Positions 1 to 4,938 of a DNA stretch of 5,981 bases are shown piece after piece. The notes under the pieces are model-generated. The model saw only the letters and a program-made list of their open reading frames with translations. It searched no databases and was not told the DNA's origin. The stretch lies in assembly GCF_946887195.1 (NCBI RefSeq), contig NZ_CAMPKE010000031.1, forward strand, positions 1 to 5,981, written 5' to 3'. How positions within the stretch are numbered: the stretch's first letter is position 1; each line of letters starts with the position of its first letter. This DNA is from an uncultured Halomonas sp. Its GTDB lineage: Bacteria; Pseudomonadota; Gammaproteobacteria; Pseudomonadales; Halomonadaceae. Position numbers and translations under genes: made by a program.

Positions 1-15
1 GCTGTCATGCAAACG

Positions 16-38
16 GGCCGATAGCATGGCTACCGGCC
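16..38 (-). terminator. Possible terminator hairpin after pstS
   Basis: About 20 bases past the pstS stop codon, the minus strand can fold into a 10-bp stem (arms GGCCGGTAGC and GCTATCGGCC, one G-U pair) with a 3-base loop. It is followed by CGTTTGC, a short, poor U-tract. The position fits a terminator or an mRNA-stabilising hairpin. In pst operons such a hairpin often makes pstS transcripts more abundant than the downstream permease genes, but those genes are outside this window, so that role is inferred. Confidence 0.45.
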
Positions 39-58
39 TCGTCAAGGCAGTGGCTGGC

Positions 59-1072
59 TTACTGCAGGTCGGAAAGCTCGAGCTTCTCGTGATTCTCGAC
101 GGCTTCACGCTGCGCCGCGCGCATCTCTTCCGGCAGGGGAATCAGGCCCTGTCCCTTGAGATAGCCCATCGGGCCGATCATCCGCTCGCTCATGAACAGG
201 TTGGCGTACTCATACATCGCCGGTACGGCTTCGGCGTGCTGATTCTTCACGTAGAAGAACAGCGAGCGCGACACGGGGTATTCGCCGGAGCTGATGGCTT
301 CGGGCTCGGGCGCGACGCCATCGATGCTGGAGCCGACCAGCGTATCGGCGTTCTCCTCGAGGAAGGAGTAACCGAAGATGCCGAAGGCGTCGGTGTTTTC
401 CGCCAGGCGCTGGACGATCAGGTTATCGTTCTCGCCCGCGGCAACGAAGGCGCCATCGGTACGAATATCGGTGTAGGTCTCGCCACCGTAGGCTTGCATC
501 TCTTCCGAGGCGGCTTCCATCACCAGTTCCTCGAAGGCGTCACGCGTGCCGGAAGTGGTCGGCGGGCCGTAAACGATGATTTCTCGCTCCGGCAGCGACG
601 GGTCGATTTCGCTCCACATCGTGTAGGGGTTGGCGATGAGTTCACCGTCGACCGGAACCTGAGCGGCCAGCGCCAGGAAGATCTGCTCGAGGGTGAAATC
701 GACCGGCTCGTTGGTATTGGATTGGGCGAAGGCGATGCCGTCATAACCGATCATCGCTTCGGTGATGTCGGTCACGCCGTTTTCCATGCAGCGCTCGAAT
801 TCGGAGACCTTCATGCGACGCGAGGCGTTGGTGATGTCCGGCGTGTCTTCGCCGACACCATTGCAGAACAGCTTCATGCCACCGCCCGAACCGGTGGACT
901 CGATCACCGGCGTGGGATAATCGGTGGTCGCGCCGAACTCCTCGGCAACATAGCTGGCAAACGGATACACGGTGCTGGAACCGACGATACGAACCTGCTC
1001 ACGCGCCTGGGCGACGCCAGCCACACCGACCATGGCGGCCGCGATAGCGGCGGTCTTGAGGATACGATTCAT
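59..1072 (-). CDS. pstS: PstS, periplasmic phosphate-binding protein of the Pst ABC transporter
   Basis: This 337-residue protein captures inorganic phosphate in the periplasm and delivers it to the PstCAB permease. Residues 1-23 are a Sec signal peptide: MNR-Lys start, an Ala/Val-rich core, and a likely cut after AQA (23). Phosphate-binding loops are visible as GSSTVYP (31-37), STGSGGGMK (59-67) and the SGTRDAFEE helix start (174-182). Cys70 and Cys95 are the only cysteines in the mature protein and could form a disulfide. Length is normal for the family. The mature chain is very rich in Glu and Asp, as in proteins exposed to high salt. The start is supported by AGGAG at 1080-1084 with a 7-base spacer. 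A Pho box upstream implies PhoB control. The gene stands apart from the upstream exporter by 113 bases, and pstC/A/B would be expected past the left edge. It is not a DING-type protein, since the mature N-terminus lacks DINGGG. Confidence 0.94.
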   Translation of the reverse strand: MNRILKTAAIAAAMVGVAGVAQAREQVRIVGSSTVYPFASYVAEEFGATTDYPTPVIESTGSGGGMKLFCNGVGEDTPDITNASRRMKVSEFERCMENGVTDITEAMIGYDGIAFAQSNTNEPVDFTLEQIFLALAAQVPVDGELIANPYTMWSEIDPSLPEREIIVYGPPTTSGTRDAFEELVMEAASEEMQAYGGETYTDIRTDGAFVAAGENDNLIVQRLAENTDAFGIFGYSFLEENADTLVGSSIDGVAPEPEAISSGEYPVSRSLFFYVKNQHAEAVPAMYEYANLFMSERMIGPMGYLKGQGLIPLPEEMRAAQREAVENHEKLELSDLQ

Positions 1073-1116
1073 GCGGTAACTCCTGTTTATGAGAGTGATC
1101 GACCTGCGCGAGACAC

Positions 1117-1122
1117 ACGATG
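1117..1122 (-). promoter_or_regulatory. Candidate -10 element of the pstS promoter
   Basis: CATCGT on the minus strand lies exactly 10 bases downstream of the Pho box. PhoB-activated promoters place their -10 at about this distance and use the box in place of a -35. It matches TATAAT at only 3 of 6 positions, so spacing is the main argument. Confidence 0.3.
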
Positions 1123-1132
1123 CCCAACGAAG

Positions 1133-1150
1133 ATGACAGCTTCATGACAA
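1133..1150 (-). promoter_or_regulatory. Pho box (PhoB operator) of pstS
   Basis: The minus strand reads TTGTCAT-GAAG-CTGTCAT, two direct heptamers with 11-base periodicity. The PhoB consensus is CTGTCAT, a 4-base spacer, then CTGTCA(C/T); this site matches the first heptamer at 6 of 7 positions and the second fully. It ends 60 bases before the pstS ATG and points toward it. It predicts induction of pstS by PhoR/PhoB under phosphate starvation. No third repeat is visible in phase on either side. Confidence 0.85.
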
Positions 1151-1185
1151 GAGAAGACCGCTAGAAAAGAACCACCGGCGCCTGC

Positions 1186-2397
1186 TCAACCGCGCAGTGC
1201 CGCTCCCGACAACACGCGAACACCGAGATTGCCCAGCACCGCGGCACCGAGCATGGTCAGGATGATCGGCCAGGCGCTGGGGATTTCGAAGGCCCCCACC
1301 AGCACGCCGGCGAGTGCCCCGCAGGAAAACTGCACGCTACCCATGAAGGCGGTCGCGGTCGCGCTCATGTGCGGGAAATGATCGAGCAGCGATGACATCG
1401 CATTGGGACTGATCAAGCCTTGCATGCCGACGAAAACGATCATCAGCGGCGCCACCACATAGAGCGTATCCAGCCCCAACGCAAAAACCGCAACCAGCGT
1501 CAATCCAGCGACCAACTGGATTCCCAGGCCCCATATCAGGTTGCGCTGCGGGGCGCGATAGCGAAGTAGGCGAATATTGAGCCGGTTGGAGCCCGCCATG
1601 ACGATGATATTGGCCCCGAATACGAACGGGTACGCCGCCGGCGACAGGTCGAAGTACTCCATGTACAGAAACGGCGAGCCGGTAATGAAAGCGAACATAC
1701 CGGCGAACGACATCGCCACCGCGCAGATATAGCCCATCGCTTCGCGGTGACGCATGACCGCACGATAGTTCATCAGCACCTGGCCGAAGCTCGGCGCACT
1801 AGGGTCGCGGCCGTGGGTCTCGGGAAGATAGCGGCTGAGCAACCAGAGCAGGAATGCGGCGTAGACAGCCAGAAAGGCGAAGATCAGCCACCAGTCGGCA
1901 AGATACAGAAGCAAGCTTCCCAGTGCCGGCGCCACCAGCGGCGCCAGCAGCAGGATCATCACCATGGTCGACAGCACCTTGGCCGCTTCGCGCCCGCTGA
2001 AGCAGTCGCGCACGATCGCCGCCGAATTGACCACCGACGCCCCGCCACCCAGGGCCTGGATGAAGCGCCACGCCCACAATGCTTCGAGCGATTCGACCTG
2101 GGTGATCGCCAGACTGGCAAGCAGGAACACACAAATACCGGTGAACAGCACCGGCCGACGCCCCAGCCGATCGGACAGTGGCCCGAACACCAACTGGCCG
2201 AACGCGAAGCCGAACAGGAAAACGCTGATCGACAGCTCGGTATGGTGCACGCTTGCGCCCACCGACTCCGCCAATGCGGGAATCGCCGGCAAGTAGGCAT
2301 CGATGGCAAACGGCGCCAGGGCGGTATTGGCCGCCACCAGCAGTGCGACACGCCGGGAGTCGAGTTTCAGAAGAGCCTCCTTGCGACCTAGCCACAT
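1186..2397 (-). CDS. Bcr/CflA-family MFS drug exporter (DHA1, 12 TM)
   Basis: This 403-residue inner-membrane proton antiporter most likely exports drugs or other small toxic molecules; the substrate cannot be read from sequence. The family signature AIDAYLPAIPAL (31-42) follows TM1. MFS motif A is GQLVFGPLSDRLGRRP (67-82), a motif-B-like RFIQALGGGA is at 111-120, and the TM5 antiporter motif LAPLVAPALGSLL is at 151-163. Hydrophobic segments continue to the C-terminus, consistent with 12 helices and the usual ~400-residue length. The start is uncertain. The ATG at 2397 is preceded by TTTATTTCCCCCG with no ribosome binding site, while a perfect AAGGAGG lies within codons 6-8, five bases before CTG codon 10 (2370); starting there would give 394 residues beginning just before TM1. 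An AT-rich stretch (TATTTT, 2408-2413) lies upstream, but no convincing -35 was found. The gene appears monocistronic, and no local regulator is visible. Confidence 0.9.
   Translation of the reverse strand: MWLGRKEALLKLDSRRVALLVAANTALAPFAIDAYLPAIPALAESVGASVHHTELSISVFLFGFAFGQLVFGPLSDRLGRRPVLFTGICVFLLASLAITQVESLEALWAWRFIQALGGGASVVNSAAIVRDCFSGREAAKVLSTMVMILLLAPLVAPALGSLLLYLADWWLIFAFLAVYAAFLLWLLSRYLPETHGRDPSAPSFGQVLMNYRAVMRHREAMGYICAVAMSFAGMFAFITGSPFLYMEYFDLSPAAYPFVFGANIIVMAGSNRLNIRLLRYRAPQRNLIWGLGIQLVAGLTLVAVFALGLDTLYVVAPLMIVFVGMQGLISPNAMSSLLDHFPHMSATATAFMGSVQFSCGALAGVLVGAFEIPSAWPIILTMLGAAVLGNLGVRVLSGAALRG
2368..2382 (-). promoter_or_regulatory. Strong internal Shine-Dalgarno in front of CTG, possible true exporter start
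   Basis: Inside the 5' end of the exporter gene the minus strand has AAGGAGG (2376-2382), five spacer bases, and then CTG (2368-2370) in frame. This is a complete anti-16S match at good spacing. The conventional ATG 27 bases upstream has nothing comparable. CTG is a rare bacterial start, so the motif could instead be a chance Lys-Glu-Ala codon run. No in-frame ATG, GTG or TTG lies at useful distance after it. Confidence 0.4.
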
Positions 2398-2477
2398 CGG
2401 GGGAAATAAAATAGGACGCTAATGATAGCAAGATTGGCGATGAATGAATCCCCAGGCTTGCCATCGAGCTCGTAACG

Positions 2478-2509
2478 CAAGCACCCGGCTCAATAGAGCC
2501 GGGTGCTTG
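2478..2509 (-). terminator. Terminator hairpin ending the fabH-like/mlaA/phosphatase/STAS operon
   Basis: Two perfectly complementary 14-base arms (CAAGCACCCGGCTC and GAGCCGGGTGCTTG) flank a 4-base loop, 28 bases past the STAS gene stop. The core is GC-rich and the base is closed by A-T pairs. The following bases on the minus strand are CGTTACGAG, so the U-tract is weak. No other structure competes for the role in this 139-base gap. It also separates the operon from the exporter gene starting about 80 bases further on. Confidence 0.72.
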
Positions 2510-2536
2510 AGAGAACTGCATTCACGAATCAGGCGG

Positions 2537-3034
2537 CTATCGGTGCTGCTGGGCCTCGAGCAGCTCGACCAAGGGTTGAAACTCCTCGCGATTGTGCTCG
2601 TTCATGCGCATCAGGATACGGTGCGCCTCGAGTATGCGTGTTTCGATCCCCTGGGCGTCCGCCTCGACCTGCGGCAACTCGGCGAGATCGTCGGGCTCGG
2701 CGATGGGCGCGTGAACCAGCGTGAAATAACGTGAAAAGCCCATGACATCGAGCATGCGGCGAACATCGGGATGATCGGCCACGATGGTCGGCGGATATTC
2801 CAGCCGGCCCTGGACCGCCATGGCCACCTTGGCCAGAAATCCCAGCGCGGTCGAATCGACATTGGTCGCCTCGCGCAGGTCGACGATGACCGTCTTGAGA
2901 CCCGGCATGTCAGCGAGACGCTGGGCCTCGTTGTCGAGCGTGGCGCACAGGGTGAGACGCACGTCACCGCATAGCTTGAGCACGAACACACCGGCGTCAA
3001 AGGCCGCCTTGAGTCGTCCCTCATGCGTTATCAT
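2537..3034 (-). CDS. STAS-domain anti-sigma-factor antagonist (RssC-like)
   Basis: This 165-residue cytosolic protein has a STAS domain at about 5-110, the fold of SpoIIAA/RsbV antagonists that bind an anti-sigma factor when unphosphorylated. The key loop is VDSTALGFL (59-67). Ser61 aligns with the phosphorylated Ser58 of SpoIIAA, which also follows an Asp. The second half, DHPDVRRMLDVMGFSRYF (87-104), matches the usual STAS C-terminal helix region. A charged, probably helical tail (112-165) is longer than in minimal SpoIIAA-type proteins. The ATG overlaps the upstream phosphatase gene by 14 bases, and GAGCGG (3043-3048) sits 8 bases before it, so translation is probably coupled. The neighbouring PP2C phosphatase is the obvious enzyme to dephosphorylate Ser61. 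From memory, the pair resembles RssB/RssC of Pseudomonas. No kinase for Ser61 is visible in the window. Confidence 0.88.
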   Translation of the reverse strand: MITHEGRLKAAFDAGVFVLKLCGDVRLTLCATLDNEAQRLADMPGLKTVIVDLREATNVDSTALGFLAKVAMAVQGRLEYPPTIVADHPDVRRMLDVMGFSRYFTLVHAPIAEPDDLAELPQVEADAQGIETRILEAHRILMRMNEHNREEFQPLVELLEAQQHR

Positions 3035-4178
3035 GGTCGAATCCGCTCAGCATCATGATGGTCAGATCATCCGGAAGTTCTTGATCACCCGCCGAATCCA
3101 CGGCCAGACTGGCACGCAACGCCGCCACATCGGGACATGACCCGACACGACGTCTCAACTCCTTCAGCCGGGCATCCAGCGTTTCACCCGGCAGACACTC
3201 CAATACCCCATCGGAACACAGCCACAGCCGGAAGTTCTCCGGCAATGCCATGCTGTAGCTGGGGTAGCTCACCCGCGGGAACAGGCCTACCGGCATGCCT
3301 TCGCCTTCCAGCACGGTGATGCGATCCGCGCAACTCAACATCGGCATGGGCAGTTGAGCGCCCAGCGAATAGTGAAGATAGTCATGCCAATGGTCAATGA
3401 CACCAACGAACAAGGTCGCGTGCTTGCCGATCCCGGTATCGAGCAACTCGCGATTGAGCTGGGCCAGCCAGCGTGCCGGTAGCGTCTCGGGCTCCTTGCC
3501 GTCCCATTCGTTCAGCCAACGGTTGCATAGATACTTGAGCAGCACGGTAACGAACGCCGACGATGCGCCATGGCCTGATACGTCGGCGAAATAGAAAGCG
3601 CTGTAGCGCGCGTCATAGCGCAGATAGTCGAGAAAATCGCCGGACAGGTACAGCGACGGCGCCAACCAATAATCGCAGGCCACGCCATTGATCGCCAGCG
3701 GTTGTGGCGGCAGCATCTTGCGCTGAATATGGCCGCCGGTCTGCTGATCCAGACGCAGCATCGCCAGGTGCGTCTCGAGGTTTTCGTTGAGCTCGGCCAG
3801 GCGCGTACGATCGCGGGCATGCTCTTCGGCCAGACGCTGATGTTCGAGCGAGCGGCCGATCAGCCGGCGCAGCACCGCACCGTGCGTCAGCGGCTCGACC
3901 AGATAATCGACCAATCCGGCATCGACGGCCTTGAGCAGATCGTCGTCGAAACGCGATTCGGTAACCACCACGGTCGGCAAGCGTCGCGATAGCGATGGCC
4001 AGTCGCGGCTGGGTACCGCACGCACATGAGCGACGATCAACGCCGTCTGCGGCGGTAAATCGTCGACATTGTCGACGGCGGCCACGGCAAAATGCCCCCT
4101 GGCGACGGTTTTCGCCAAGGCATCGCGCTCGGCCCCGGGGAGGTCGAGCAGGCCGATCAGAGGTTGCGGGCTAGCCAT
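3021..4178 (-). CDS. RssB-like fused pseudo-receiver and PP2C (SpoIIE-type) phosphatase
   Basis: This 385-residue cytosolic regulator has an N-terminal receiver-like domain (about 5-110), a charged helical linker (about 108-150, LEHQRLAEEHARDRTRLAE), and a PP2C/SpoIIE phosphatase domain (about 150-380). The phosphatase motifs are LSGDFLDY (Asp181), ADVSGHG (Asp199), CSDGV (Asp323) and LPDDLT (Asp370/371), so all metal-coordinating Asp positions are present and Ser/Thr phosphatase activity is expected. The receiver is degenerate: by alignment to the family pattern the phospho-Asp is His51 (LIVAHVRAVP), the switch Lys is Glu95 (DYLVEPL), the acidic pocket keeps only Asp12, and Thr73 remains. 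The start at 4178 was preferred because longer versions run into the mlaA coding region and the receiver begins just after it. It lies 13 bases past the mlaA stop with only a weak Shine-Dalgarno, suggesting coupling to mlaA. The likely substrate is the STAS protein encoded next. Its architecture matches RssB, the RpoS adaptor, but a role in RpoS turnover is inferred. Confidence 0.9.
   Translation of the reverse strand: MASPQPLIGLLDLPGAERDALAKTVARGHFAVAAVDNVDDLPPQTALIVAHVRAVPSRDWPSLSRRLPTVVVTESRFDDDLLKAVDAGLVDYLVEPLTHGAVLRRLIGRSLEHQRLAEEHARDRTRLAELNENLETHLAMLRLDQQTGGHIQRKMLPPQPLAINGVACDYWLAPSLYLSGDFLDYLRYDARYSAFYFADVSGHGASSAFVTVLLKYLCNRWLNEWDGKEPETLPARWLAQLNRELLDTGIGKHATLFVGVIDHWHDYLHYSLGAQLPMPMLSCADRITVLEGEGMPVGLFPRVSYPSYSMALPENFRLWLCSDGVLECLPGETLDARLKELRRRVGSCPDVAALRASLAVDSAGDQELPDDLTIMMLSGFDHDNA
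3043..3048 (-). promoter_or_regulatory. Ribosome binding site of the STAS gene
   Basis: GAGCGG lies 8 bases before the STAS ATG, inside the end of the phosphatase coding sequence. It supports the overlapping ATG at 3034 and hence reinitiation or coupled translation of the phosphatase and its probable substrate. Confidence 0.55.
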
Positions 4179-4191
4179 GATGGCATGGATC

Positions 4192-4938
4192 TCACTCGGC
4201 GAAATCGCCGTCATCAATATCGAAATCGAACTCGCCGCTGGCAAACGGGTCGGCGCCCGTCTCACCGTCGTTGATCATGAATTGCCGACGCTGCAAATAG
4301 GTATCCCGCAGGAAGATGTAACGGTCGCCACGAATCAGCTTTTCCTGGTCGAGGAAGCTGGCGCGAAGATCGACCAGCTCGAGAAAGCGCAGGCCCCAGC
4401 GCGTGGTATCGTCTTCGATGTAAGTCACCGGATCACTGTATATATCGGCCGGTATCGCACCGGTATGACGCAGCGTGCGCCCGCCGAGCAGCGGCAATAC
4501 CACATACGGCCCGGCATCGACACCCCATACCGCCAATGTCTGGCCGAAATCCTCCTTGTGCACGGTCAGCCCCATTTGCGTCGCGGGGTCGAGCAGCCCG
4601 CCTATCCCCAGGGTGCTGTTGACCAGGAAGCGACCCGTGGAAACGCCGGCATTGGCCCATTTCCACTGTAATACGCTGTTGATCGTCGTGCGGATTTCGC
4701 CAAGGTTGGAAAAGAAGTTACCGACCCCGGTCTGCACCGGCTCGGGCGTGATGAAATCGTAACCCTGCGCCACCGGCTTGAGCGCATAGCGATCGATCAC
4801 ATCGTTGAAGGCATACACCTGCCGATTGAACCCCTCCCACGGGTCCACGGGATTGGCGGCCTGTTGCGACTGGCTCGCGCAGCCACTCAGCATTGCCGCT
4901 GCCAGCGTACCCACCATCCACTTGCCCATCGTTTTCAT
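4192..4938 (-). CDS. mlaA: MlaA (VacJ), outer-membrane lipoprotein for phospholipid retrograde transport
   Basis: MlaA sits in the outer membrane with a trimeric porin, removes phospholipids from the outer leaflet and passes them to periplasmic MlaC, keeping the membrane asymmetric. The 248-residue protein starts with a lipoprotein signal (MKTMGKWMVG, hydrophobic core) and lipobox LSGC, with Cys20 as the lipidated residue. Ala21-Ser22 follow, with no Asp at +2, which favours outer-membrane sorting. Family motifs are DPWEGFNRQVYAFND (32-46), NFFSNLGEIRTTIN (74-87), GRFLVNSTLGIGGLLDPA (102-119), EDFGQTLAVWGVDAGPYVVLP (split at 129-149) and FLELVDLR (185-192). The tail (236-248) is strikingly acidic. 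Met at 4938 was chosen over an in-frame Met at 4995 because AAGGTGA (4943-4949) precedes it and the signal peptide begins there. Its ATG overlaps the stop of the FabH-like gene (ATGA). The other Mla components are not in the window. Confidence 0.95.
   Translation of the reverse strand: MKTMGKWMVGTLAAAMLSGCASQSQQAANPVDPWEGFNRQVYAFNDVIDRYALKPVAQGYDFITPEPVQTGVGNFFSNLGEIRTTINSVLQWKWANAGVSTGRFLVNSTLGIGGLLDPATQMGLTVHKEDFGQTLAVWGVDAGPYVVLPLLGGRTLRHTGAIPADIYSDPVTYIEDDTTRWGLRFLELVDLRASFLDQEKLIRGDRYIFLRDTYLQRRQFMINDGETGADPFASGEFDFDIDDGDFAE

Noticed and set aside
2..8. CTGTCAT on the plus strand, resembling half a Pho box
   Set aside because: Only one heptamer is visible, no partner lies 11 bases downstream, and it points into the pstS 3' end rather than toward a gene start. 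The other half could lie off the left edge, which cannot be judged.
26..1147. A 373-codon open frame on the plus strand opposite pstS
   Set aside because: It is the antisense shadow of a GC-rich gene; its protein has no recognisable domain, while the minus-strand frame encodes a complete PstS with signal peptide, ribosome binding site and Pho box.
1799..2521. A 240-codon minus-strand frame overlapping the exporter and crossing its upstream region
   Set aside because: It is out of frame with the exporter, rich in Arg, Gly and Ala, and lacks any family motif; a shifted-frame shadow.
4061..4077. Inverted repeat CGTCGAC-ATT-GTCGACG
   Set aside because: It lies inside the phosphatase coding sequence and simply encodes a Val-Asp-Asn-Val-Asp-Asp run; no regulatory role is suggested.
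4179..4265. Longer N-terminus of the RssB-like protein starting at 4265 or 4214
   Set aside because: These starts lie inside mlaA, have no ribosome binding site, and add residues that are a translation of the mlaA end in another frame; the receiver fold begins just after the Met at 4178.
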